DNA of 64,000 nucleotides, from NCBI GenBank assembly GCA_023853785.1, contig JAJIRX010001034.1, positions 1 through 64,000 of the forward strand, written 5' to 3'. Positions 1-10,638 of the stretch are shown one piece after another. The translations under genes and the position numbers were made by a program. Under the pieces are notes generated by a model, which saw nothing but the letters and a program-made list of their open reading frames with translations, did no database searches and had not been told where the DNA came from. Source of the DNA: Psilocybe azurescens. Lineage: Eukaryota; Basidiomycota; Agaricomycetes; Agaricales; Agrocybaceae. How positions within the stretch are numbered: position 1 is the stretch's first letter; each line of letters starts with the position of its first letter.

Positions 1-330
1 CCTCAGGCCACTAGAATATTAATTCCGAAAAATGAAGTCTGAAAGATATAAAGGGCGTTGGGCGTGGAAGATCAGCCAGAACCCCAACTTCAACAGAGGT
101 GAAAGGTAATTTACGTTATGCTTGCGGCATTCGGTTTTTGCTGAATTACAGCTCTTCTTTCCAGTTCTATCTCTAAGCACTGCTTCCTAAAGTGTCTTTC
201 GAGAAAATTCAGGTCAACCGTCTCAAAGTTATTTTCATGTGAGTAACTACCTTGTTGCATGATTTTCAGACATTAAAGTACTTCCTTATAACCACTTTTT
301 AATTTCAGTGATCGAAAACTTCTCCCAGTA
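1..330. other. Left edge, no gene recognised
   Basis: I see no convincing coding signal. The stretch lies downstream of the severed NACHT remnant and probably is its 3' flank. Confidence 0.4.
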
Positions 331-441
331 TCATCGTTGCCGTGGAGGCTCATAGTCACTGATCTCCGAGGCTAGATTGCCAGATTTACAGGAATAGTGG
401 GCTGTAATGCCCAAACCTCAGACGCTCCATATCAATCTATC
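331..441 (-). pseudogene. Severed 3' end of the NACHT gene
   Basis: Reading leftward from the target duplication at 442-448, the frame of the NACHT gene at 30526-31946 continues for seven codons to a TGA at 418-420. The same frame is then open for 28 codons, containing SGNLASEISDYEPPRQR, to a TGA at 331-333. That ending fits what I know of C-terminal tails of mushroom NACHT proteins. Both parts share the 7-bp duplication and the same codon phase, so I read this as one gene split by KDZ copy A. Whether the TGA at 418 is natural, a mutation or an error cannot be told. Confidence 0.65.
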
Positions 442-448
442 AATACAG
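442..448. repeat. Target-site duplication, left of KDZ copy A
   Basis: AATACAG here matches AATACAG at 30519-30525 directly beyond the other end of copy A. Zisupton-type elements are known to make duplications of about 8 bp. Extending by one base gives CAATACAG against GAATACAG, so 7 bp is the exact match. Confidence 0.75.
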
Positions 449-590
449 CAGCTAGATATGTACCATTGTAACATACCATATGGTAGAAAGGACAATTACA
501 GTGTTGCATATCATATGGGTTCAGTAATTCCTCTGAGCCGCTGAATGTTGTTTATCCTTAAAGGGAATCTACACTGTACCATGAGATATG
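449..590 (+). repeat. Terminal inverted repeat, outer end of copy A
   Basis: It pairs imperfectly with 30375-30518 on the opposite strand. The best conserved blocks are ACAATTACAGTGT, CATATGG, TAATTCCT, TGAGCCGC and ACACTGTACCAT. It contains the perfect palindrome TACCATATGGTA. The opposite repeat keeps the downstream blocks but not that palindrome. Confidence 0.8.
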
Positions 591-1343
591 ATTCAGTAAT
601 TACATTGAATGCACCATGTCTGGCTGGTTGGGTAGGGTACATTGCCTGCGCCGCTCCCTTTCCCAGACCCGGTCCAGAGTACGGAAAAATTCCCGCCACC
701 GGAGGCTTTTTTCAGTCCAAATGAAATTGCAGAGCAGCAAATTTTTTACAGAATTGTACCAAATGGTGTGGTAGGTACGGAAAGTGCGTCCGCCCGGTCC
801 CGCCCTGATGCCGCTCCGAACACAATATACCCTCTCTGAATCTCAAACATTGGCCATATACGGGGCTACATATACATACATATCAAGAATCAATGGCATA
901 ACGGTTAGTGTTCACAATGGCTATCTTACTCCTGGGTTTCAATCCGCCACGAGTCATTTTGGTACAGCCGGTGGGATCAATTCCACCTGGGTTTGATACG
1001 CACTTTAAGATCAGGTAAAGAAAGAGACAAGTCAAAAATAGGACTGTTTGTGTAGTGGTATTGCGTGGATATTAAAATTTGACATCCAGGGTTCGAACCA
1101 GGTTATTTGGTTGTTTTTGCAGTGCAGTTTTGCAGGTGGCACTTTAGATTTTGCCGACCCAGTTCCGACCCGTTCAGCTTCCCGACCTAGTGTATTCCGT
1201 ATTAATACCGGTGTTGTATGCGCCGACACGGTCCCGACCCATTCAGTTAGCCCGGCCTGTCCTGTTCTGCTGCAGCACTCGTGATGCCGAAGATAATAAT
1301 TATATTGTCAAAAAACATTAATGAAGACGACCTAGACACTAAA
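591..1343. other. Subterminal region of copy A with tRNA-like modules
   Basis: No protein gene is supported. Two modules resemble Pol III type 2 promoters. One is at about 895-957, with an A-box-like TGGCATAACGGTTAG and a B-box-like GGGTTTCAATCC. The other is at about 1045-1105, with TGTAGTGGTATTG and GGGTTCGAACC. Both recur in copy B at about 51900-52135. Cloverleaf pairing is poor, so tRNA-derived remnants are more likely than working tRNAs. Short C/G-rich tokens such as CCGACCCAGTTCCGACCCG also occur. Confidence 0.45.
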
Positions 1344-3611
1344 CTACGCAAACCATTCATCATCCATGTCCTCAAAGTCTTCTGGCCGATACACCTTTTT
1401 GATCGCCTTGCTTTCTTGCGAGGCCAGCCTCACCTTCCGGCGAATCAGGGGAAGGGAGTAAGGATATGGATTACGATGCGCAGGGCGTTCATCGTGATCG
1501 GACATCATGATGGCAGGGGCGGGACAGGGCGGGAGCGGGACAAGTCCGGATATAATGCCGGCGCATTCAAAGCGGGTGAGCATGGGGGCCAGGGGCTACG
1601 GGGGTTGGGCTCGTCATCATCAGACAACATGTTGGCCAGCGCAATACGAGCACGGGAATGGAAGTCCGCCGGGGAGTGATGGCTCTCGCGGGGGTTGGGA
1701 TCGTTATTGTCAGACATTATATTGTCCAGTGCTACGCGAGCACGAGAGCGGGTGTCCGCCGGGAGAGATATTGGCTCGTCGTCATCAGACATCATATTGT
1801 CTAATGCTACGCGAGCATGGGTACGGGCAAGGGATGGAGAAGGAACGGGTGAGTCATCGGGAGTCATCGGACATGTTTTCTAACGCGGCGCGGGCCCAGA
1901 ATTGGATGTTGGAATTGTCCGACACACTGTTGAGGGTGTTGCTTGCTCGCAGGCCGACGTTAGATGATGAGATGATCTCCACCTCATCATCATCGGACAT
2001 GTTGGTCAAGGCGGTCCGTGAACGACTCTGCGGTGCAGGGGCAGCAGATAAAATTTCGATCTCATCATCGTCGGACATGTTGGCCAACGCAAACCGGGAC
2101 CGGGTGCCGCCCTGCGTCAGGCCAACGTTAATTGATGAGATGATCTCCACCTCATCATCATCGGACATGTTGGCCAAGGCAGCCTGTGAACGACTATGCG
2201 GTGCAGGGGCAGCAGACAAAATTTTGGCCTGCGTTGTCAGGCGTGTTAACTAGCGCGACCTGGGTCCAGGTGCCGCCTAGTTGCATGGAAGGTGGCGGGA
2301 CGATTTCCACTTCGTCGTCAGACATATTTGCAATGGCGGCCCGGCTCCGGCCGCCCGCCTTAATGAATTGATGGTGGCGAACCGGACTCCGGCATATGTG
2401 CCGCTCTGACATTGCCGGACATGTTTCCGATAGAGTCCCGGACATCGTCCCAGCTGTTTAGCAGCACATTTTCTTCTACGCCTGTTCATGGCATTAGTAA
2501 AGCTCATCTATGAATAGCGAGAATGACAACGCACAAGTTCCAACTGTATTCCTCGTTTCGGAATCGTTCCCACCTATATTCCCATCTTCCAACTCGATTC
2601 CATACCCGGTGTGAATCTCCGCTTGGTGAGATCGTCCAAGGGCAAGAACGTCCTCTTGGGTGAGGCTTTCACCCCATGTCCAATGAGAGCGAGCAGGGGC
2701 ATGCAGTGCCGGTGCCGGCCCCGTTTCCGTACCTCGCGCTGGAACGTTTGCGGTTTCCTTAAGCACGGCGGCCTCGTGCAGTTCGTAGAATCCGGCAACG
2801 CGACGTTCGCAGAGAGCGCTCTCTGTGTCGGCCAGCAAGAAAAGTTGCCTGTTATGTCGAACGGCATCGACATTCATTTGGTACAGGTCAGCGGCCATCT
2901 TTTGGTAGATGTCGCACATAGGGCAGTCCGGGTTGGCACTGGGAACGGAAACAGCAATCTTAGGCACGGCCAGTAGATCTATGCTTGGAATCGGTGGAGG
3001 AGTAGGTGAGGGAGGCCGGAACCGGGGCCGTCATGGTCCGGGGTGCTGTCGTTGGATGGATCAATGTTAGTTGGTTGCGATGGAATGCGAGGGCAATGTG
3101 TAGCTTCTTCTCGTCTAGTGTTGTTGTCGCCGTATTTTTGTTCCACCAATCGTACTTGTACTGTGATACAGTATGATGTGCTTGGTCCAGATCGAGGTGC
3201 TACGCAGCAAGGATGGCGATAAGTTTTGAATCGAATGGGAGCGGCAATTGACTGGATGATGCCTGGCAAAGAGAAACGGCCAAAGAACATAAAATGAGCG
3301 GAGTGTGAATACCAGGCCCATGGCAGCGGCGATGCCGACATACTGCAAGAAAAATCTCTGTGCAGTAAGGTGTGAATTTTGGGCGATATGTTTGAATCAA
3401 CAGATATGTGCACTTACGGACTCTTTAAAGAGGCATGTCTGCATCCAAACTTGATGCCGATTCTCGGCTTCTGACATCTTGACCCAAAGCCGTCACGAAG
3501 TCGAGAATCACCGTATGCTATATACCTCAAAACATCGCGGTGCCATGAGTCATCGGCACCAGAGTGCAAGCTAAAGGGATTGAAGGGTCGGATAGTATTG
3601 TTCTGTGACAT
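1344..3611 (-). CDS. Gene B of KDZ element, tandem SIM-like repeat protein
   Basis: The gene starts about 70 bp beyond the transposase stop, with MSQNNTIRPFNPF, and ends in EDMDDEWFA at 1344. It is multi-exon or frameshifted, so the limits are a hull. The middle holds a conserved segment including DCPMCDIYQKMAADLYQMN (near 2900). The C-terminal third is a chain of about ten degenerate repeats with core RxALANMSDDDEVEIIS. VEII, IEIL and VEIV after an acidic run match the known consensus of SUMO-interacting motifs. I do not recognise the family. Nuclear, SUMO-directed function is an inference from the motif alone. Copy B carries the same gene at 49401-51664. Confidence 0.6.
1505..2400 (-). repeat. 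Coding tandem repeats, acidic SIM-like units
   Basis: About ten units encode NMSDDDE or diverged forms. Four in this copy keep the hydrophobic core after the acidic run: near 2301-2321 (VEIV), 2135-2165 (VEII), 2053-2083 (IEIL) and 1969-2000 (VEII). Further left the units change to DNMMSDDDEPIS, DNIMSDNNDPNP and ANMLSDDDEPNP, which lose the core. The antisense strand is rich in serine codons and shows a long shadow frame. Confidence 0.75.
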
Positions 3612-3679
3612 AACTTGTGGATTTGAGTAGTGATAGTAGATGGTTGAAAAAATGAAAGATAAGGTGTCATCAAATTTGG

Positions 3680-6600
3680 TTACATTGATTTATAATTAGG
3701 GTTTGATCGTTGATACAATTGGTCAGCAATAATTGCCAATTGATGCCATATTTCAGACTGCCGGTGTGCATATGCAACGACTCCGGGTGGCAATTGAGCC
3801 GAATCCCGTCCCGGACCTGCTGCCGCTAATTTCCATGACCGGCTTTTCTTCATAAAATAGGATACGGTCCACTGCATCTCATATGAAACAAGTGTCTTCT
3901 CTTTGTCCCATCTTTGGAACTGTGCCCTTGCACGAAGCCAATGTACACGTTTAACTAATATTATTTAGCATGACGTCACACAATTTGAAATAAATGGCTT
4001 ACATTCAAGAATAGTTAAGGGATCCGTTTCTTCTTCCATACCCAAGTCTCCTTCATCGTCGTCCGGAGTCGGCACGGTACCGGGACCGGCATTTTGGCCG
4101 CTCACTTGGGGCAAAAGGCGTTGGCTCACCGAATGCCAAATCCAAGACAGGCGAAGTGTTGTGGAGCCTGAAAGATTGGGATTCAAAATCATGGTGCTTC
4201 CCCTAACATCTTCCTTCTTTAGCACACGGAGTTTGCGCAGGGTGATATTGTCAGCATTCAGCCGGATTAGCCGGGCACGGCAATGAGTATATACCTGGGA
4301 ATGAAAAGATATTTTGTGATTAGCTGCTTTAATTGTTGCACGGGCCCGGGTCCGGACCCCTTGTTCGGGGCATCTCTGTATACACTCGAATACAAGAAGG
4401 ACTTCTCTGCAATGAGTTCACGGATTTGATTCAAATGACCGGTAGCCTGCTTGATTCGTGCTTTAAGTTCCGCATCATTGTAGCTTTCGCTGCAATTACC
4501 ATTGGATGGTAGACATAGTAAGTGGAGGTGAATGTCATCATGGAGTTCGGCGGCAATGGGTCGGGTTGGGATGTCATCCCCGTCTTCCCAAATATCCAGT
4601 GGTTGGTCCGGTATAATAACACTCTGACCAGATATCTGAAGAGCTCCCGCAAGGCCTTGCAAGTGAGTGAGCTGCGTCATCTCCGCAGCCAATTCTTCCC
4701 GTAATTTGTTCATTTTATCCCTGTCGTCGATGCGATCCTCGTTAATCAGGCGCCGTGTCCTAATTCGAATGTCCAACCTGAAGCCGGGTCATTTGATTGA
4801 TTACATAGGAAATAAATATTGACTTACTGTTTTTCTTCCACTAGCAGTGCAAATTCTAACCAAGATTCGATAGCGGACCGGCACCGGGTCGGGTCCGGGT
4901 CGGCTTCCGAGGTACTGTCAACCCCGGATCCGATATCGGCCAGACGTTTGGCAGCATATACATCCATCGCCTTGGGATTATGCAGTCGCTGAGATTCTGC
5001 ATCTTCAATTTGTTTCGTCCACATGTCGACTGTGTCCACCCCGGCTGCGGCACTAACTTTCATGAAGCAGTTGTGAAACCTGTCTCTGTGCAGGTCAGCT
5101 TCTACAAAACGTTTGGAAAGATATTTCCATATTCCCAGAGTCTTTTATGGTTCGAATCGCAGGCATGATCGTCCAGGAGCTCTGCGCGGTGCGCCAGAGT
5201 TGCTGTCCGTGCCGCCCGGGAGATTGGATTTAAGTTTGACCACAATGATTCCAATATTTCACCACAAACAGTGGCTGCGCCGGGATAAACGTGGGCGCAT
5301 AGCGGAAAAACATTCGTCTTTATGGGCATGAACGTGAAACATACCAATTGCTCAATCAATCTTGAGACCGGATGGCAGCAAATGTCCAATCCGGAGCAGC
5401 AGGTAAATAAAATATTGACATATAATGTCGTATATCACCATAGCTCCTTGGTCCGGGTGGACTAGAGTGGAAGCCAGTGCCATTAAAAATGAAAAATCGA
5501 CGTTTTTGCTGTTCACCCTTGAAAAGATCGACCATAGAATTAGGAGCAAAGCATCCATGTCGAGCACACGCAAATGCAACAATTCCGGTGATATCGCAGG
5601 CGGATGAGGCGATCAGAGCGTTCTTGATAGCCTTAAATGTGTTCTCACAAGGTGCGCCCTGTGTACACAGTTTAGTCGGGTCGGGATCGGGTCAGGACGG
5701 CATCGGAGCGGCAAACTGACCGTTAATCGTTCTATAGCATGTTTCAGGAACGTATCATACTCTTCACGAAGCGGAATCATGCCTCCTCCTTCCAATAGCC
5801 ATATATCCTGTGACGGCTTCTCCGTTCGAACATGATCGGCCTTGAAATTTCCATCAGCCACAAAAATTCGTTTATACACCCAGCGGTTTGGGTCGTCTTT
5901 CCAATTGTCCGGCAGGTTAACCCCGACCTGTGGACATGCCGGGCAGTAGTTTTCAAGTTCACCTTTCCGGACATCCATTGCACTTCTACCATTATGACCT
6001 GCAAATCCTGACCATTTGAGTTTCTTCATCCATCTCCACAGACGGGTCATACAGCGAAATTCGTTGTACAGATCAACCACACTTGAGGGAGCAATTGGGT
6101 TCGTTATCCAGCGCAATAGAGTGTAAAATTGATATGCCGATGCCTTGAGTTCAAGATTTGAAAGACGAAAAAATCAAGCATTTGAGCGGAAAACAATGTC
6201 CGGACATGATAGAAGCTTGTCGGTATCAGCCTGCTCGCCATCAAATCAAGTGGAAGAACGTCAGGCCCCGGCATGAACAAGAAACCATCGCCAAGTGGTG
6301 AAGTCCGTTTGTGTGAACGACACGGACATACGAATTATTCAAACCATCAGCGGTGGGAATGCTCCCTGCAAAGGCTGTTGTGGGATCGGCATCACCAATG
6401 TTTAGTGCTTCGAGATAGTCCGGGATAAAATGGACATCGGCATCGGCATTTGTGACTTCTGTTGCGTCGTCGGGCTCCTCATCCGGCACCGTTTTGTCTT
6501 GTACCACGTTGGAATTGTCTTGCAATGATTGCAGGTAGCGATCAAATTCTTGATCGTTAAAATTATAGTCGGCTGGCTGAGGTCTATCCGTCCATTCTTG

Positions 6601-7429
6601 CTGGTGAGTACCAGCACGAGTGTCATCGCACTGGGTTGGACCCGAACCGGCACCGGGTTCCGGTTCCGGTTCCGGACGTGCATTCTGAAATCCTGCACCC
6701 TGTTGCCGGAGTTCTGCCTGCTCCCTCTCGTCTTTGGGCCGCTCCAATGACTCCAAATATTTGGTCTGAAATTTGAGGGCTGCGCACAGAGGATTACCCT
6801 CATGATGGGTTATTAGAAGGTAACTTCCGACTTCCCAAAGCTCGGCTTTGCGGAAATGGGAACCGGTCCACCGTTGAATTCTGTGCATAGGATTGTCTTG
6901 ATGTGTCTCGCGCATGCAGGATCTGCATAGCATTATAGGCATACTGCAGTCCTGACAACGCCAGACTGCTCGTAGGTTTGAAGCACAATGAATGCACTCA
7001 GAGAGCTCGGGTCGTAGTGATTCCCGGCTAAGCAATGCCCCCAGTAAATCATCTACTCTTTCCACAAACTGTAATATATAATCCCGTTGTGTCTTCAATT
7101 TGGTCAAAATGTGAATTGAATGGATGTATTTAAAACAGCCTGACCTTCCGTGATTTTGGCTCTACAACAGAGTCATCCACTTCCACGTCCATGTCATAAA
7201 ATGGATTGTCTTCAATATCTGGATCCATGTCTCTCGGTTCAGAAGGCCCGGCAGTAGGCTCCTGTTGGTTCATGGTCCAGTGCAACTGCGATATTTTTTG
7301 TCTTTATTCGCCCATTCCGTGTGACAGTTTTCCTTGTTTCATATGTAATGGCGGGCGGCGGCCTCGACGTCCCCTTCACACAAAACATTTCGCCGTGCCT
7401 CTTTCTTGTTTTTGTCTTTGAGAGGGCAT
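3680..7429 (-). CDS. CxC2-KDZ transposase, copy A
   Basis: This is the transposase of the element, a DDE-type RNase H-fold recombinase of the KDZ superfamily. The start at 7429 begins MPSQRQKNKKEARR. The CxC2 cluster lies at 6901-6996 (CIHC, CQDC, CRSC and TH ligands), followed by SCSCRG near 6270. The KDZ core follows: KLKWSGFAGHNG near 6010, VADGNFKADH near 5850 with the first catalytic Asp, YDIICQY near 5420 with the second, and GEILESLWSNLNP near 5240 with the Glu. The C-terminal helical part ends near 3680. Introns and several frame changes are present, some shared with copy B, so this copy may be inactive or mis-sequenced. Confidence 0.85.
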
Positions 7430-7613
7430 TGAGAGAAGGGGAGAGAGATGTTTTAAGATTGCACATGAAAATTTACTATATGACCGCATCATAGGGTATC
7501 CGGTAGACAACGTCCGGTGCTTTATTTGAAATCACATTGTGAAAATTTCCATCCGATTGCAGCTTCCTCTGCTTGGCTCTTTATCGTTCTGCCATTACAC
7601 TTTTGTTGCAGAT
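7430..7613. promoter_or_regulatory. Divergent promoter, transposase and gene C
   Basis: Only 184 bp separate the start codons of the transposase (leftward, 7429) and gene C (rightward, 7614). Both start regions must share control sequence here. Copy B keeps the same layout at 45404-45589. No specific factor site is claimed. Confidence 0.5.
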
Positions 7614-10407
7614 ATGGACTCTGCAACTATCAAACATCCTCCTGCCTCACCAAGCACATCCACCAATGAGGTAAACCCGGACGACGTGAACGACGATATT
7701 GGTCCGATCCCCAATCCTGTCATCCCGGAGTTTCTTGTTCGTCCAGATCGGCGTCAAGTTGTGTACAACGCTGAAGAAAGGAAAGTGCTTGACGCCCACA
7801 AAGCAAGGTATCTTGCATCGAAATCAGTGGAGGAACGCAAAAGCGTGGCGAAGACATACATTCTGCCCGATATATTTCAGTACTGGGAAAGTATAGGCCA
7901 GGATATTGGAGACTCACGAACACAAACAAGGGTACGTTAAGCTTTCATTTTATTTCGAAAGTTAGAGTTCAATGTTCTAAAAATACATTTGGGGCGCCTT
8001 TTTTGGACTTTTGAACATTATATAGAAGCTAATTGCTTGGATGCAAAACACATGGCGAGGAACTAAAGTCGCAGAAACAGTGATTGCCGGGGCAGCAATG
8101 AAAAGGACTGAAGTTTTATGGCGAACACGCAAGGACGATGTTTTTGCAGAGATTGCAAGCCTAATGGGACTTGATTCCGCATCCACCCAAACACCTAATT
8201 GGTTTGACTTTCGCATGAAGGCCCTCGGAAATATCTTGCAACGAATGTCAGCACTGCAGCTGGAACATCTGGATATAAAAGGTGCAGAGATTGTTTCCGC
8301 AGATAATCAAGATGAGGACAGAAGACAACAGTGAGTTATATGCTTCTTTGCGTGCCAGCTGAATCAATGTGTAAAATAGGCTGGCCGAAAAAATGCCATC
8401 TCACGGTTGTCGAAAGGCGCAAGAGGTCATTGGAACGAAATGGGGTTCTTTCCCTTTCATTTGTTGCGTACACGGACTCATCGGGCAAGCTTGTTGTTCA
8501 AGTGTAAGCAAACTTCTCTCAAGTCCCAGCCGGCTCCCGAGCCCGGCACCGGCATTCTTTGTTCTTATCGCCAGTTTATAGTCTTGATCAGATGGCAGAA
8601 ATTATGGATGTCGATGCACCACTATTTGAAAGTCAATATAGGCCCCAGGTTCACCAAATGAAGCTTTATGTCATGGAATATATAACCAAAATGAGGAAGA
8701 TCCTGAACTCTGCACCTGCACCATGGATGTCCACCGGCACTGGCACTGCTGTATGTGATCTTGGCCTGCAATTCGCCAACGACGGATTCCCGATCCTGCC
8801 TCAAGGATTGGACACAAAGTCAGGCAACCTACCTGTCAAGAAAGAACTCGATGAAATGATTTGAAAATACCTTGCGAAACATTACAGTGCGTACACCTCA
8901 TTGCTTTGCCGGCACTGTGTAACCGAAAATTTGATTAGAGCTGGCAACACACGGTCGAAGCCAACAAGTCCCATACAGACAACTACAGAAAAATCAGGCA
9001 CTGTTTATACCGCCCGGAATATCTGCCCAGTGGATTCGAAATGAAAGACCCTCGCGACTTGTCTTTACCCAACTTAATATCACTGATAGACCACATTTTG
9101 GGGCGACAGAAAACACATCCCATAAGCCATGTATTTCGCTTTTCAATGGTCAATGCCAAACGAAAAGGTTACGAACCTATCCGGACACGTTATTCGGACG
9201 ACAGTGCGCACGATGAGTCTGATCCCGGTCCCAATCCCAATCCCAATCCCGACGCGACTCCTCCTCCAAGCACAAAAAAACTGAAACATTCCAAAAACGG
9301 GAAACACCAAAGCTTCAAAAGACAACAGCAAAGTACAAAATCCAGATGGCCAAAATGTGTTCAGGATTGGAGATATGCTCCTCCAAATGAGTCCCGCCCG
9401 GATTCCGATCCGGATCTATCGGCAAACATATCCCTCACAGTTGGCAAAGGTAAAGAGAAAGCCATTGCGCCGGTCCCGAACGTTCAGGGAGATGTTGAAG
9501 ATGGCTATCCGGAGCTTTTGACTTCACAAACAACACTCTTTCATTTGCCACAGTTTTATCCAGGCAACGACGTCTATAGCGGACATGAACAACCGAATGC
9601 TTGGGATTGGGGAACGAATGTGGGACCTTATCCGGAATATAGCTACAATGCCAGCTTGGCAACTGCACATTCAGTCGCTGCGGGGCCATCCAATGCCGAA
9701 ATAACAATGGGACCCTTGAATGACGATCCGGACGACAGACTTGACAACATGGCATATATCAGGAGCTTTAGTGCCAGCCAAAACATGTTCCACAACAGTC
9801 AGGCAGTGTCTGATAACGAACATTTTAACCACTACCACATTCCAAACACACAACCACAAGCTTTTATGTCCAATTTAAATGGCAATGGCGGCACTTTCTC
9901 GAACACCGTTGCCGTCCCGTTGTCCGGGCCGGACCATGATCAACAACAGATGGTGGATGGCTCAAGCAATATCGACCTATCATTAATCCACATTGCGTCC
10001 CATGCTGAGCCTCCAAAATGAAAAGAAAGTCAAAAACTGTGGCTCCTATTCAGTCATCATCTGTCGACCTAGAAGTTCCAATGTCGGACTTATTTAACAC
10101 TATAGCCAGCCCAGTGACCGGAGCGGAATCCGGTGCCGATACCGGACGCGATATTACTAATGAAACAACTACACAACAACATGACCAGCAAGAGTCAATC
10201 GGAGCGGCACCCGAGGCCGGTGCCGGAACTCATATCACTGATGAAACAACTACACAACGACCTCATCAGCAAGCATTTCATGGTAAGGCTGTCACTGCTG
10301 CGAAGAGGGCAGTCCGGACTGCAGACACACTGGCATTACTAGAGTCCGAGTCGGACAGACTCCGGGTCAATGGCCCGCGTAAACACATAAGGAGAATTCG
10401 AGAATAA
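7614..10407 (+). CDS. Gene C of KDZ element, unrecognised multi-exon protein
   Basis: The start codon opens MDSATIKHPPASPSTSTNE. Exon 1 runs to about 7930. Exon 2, at about 8030-8333, encodes IAWMQNTWRGTKVAE and ends at GTGAGT. Later exons include LSFVAYTDSSGKLVVQ near 8470, a helical segment from 8591 (MAEIMDVDAPLFESQYRP), and a block around 9010-9060 reading LYRPEYLPSGFEMKDPRD, the best conserved-looking part. The C-terminal third is polar and disordered-looking, with DPGPNPNPNP dipeptide repeats at 9228-9255. The segment after 10018 is in a new frame. I do not recognise a domain. The gene is convergent with gene D. Confidence 0.6.
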
Positions 10408-10638
10408 CAGTATTAGACCTCATATTTTCACGAGAAAGACCAGTTCTATTGGATGCACAAAAATACATACTGTTTATATGACAAAAATAAAAAACAGCTC
10501 AGTATGTAGCAAGACAAATTACAAATCCCACTATATGTACGAACAAAAATACTTGCCCAGACATCACCACATTCCACCAGCGTATGTACCGTCAAAAAAA
10601 AACTTCGCCCCACAGAATCCAATCTCGTTAATGTCTGC

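Noticed and set aside
1507..2253. 248-codon plus-strand frame rich in SSSSDML
   Set aside because: It is the antisense shadow of the acidic repeats of gene B. The minus-strand reading is also kept in copy B.
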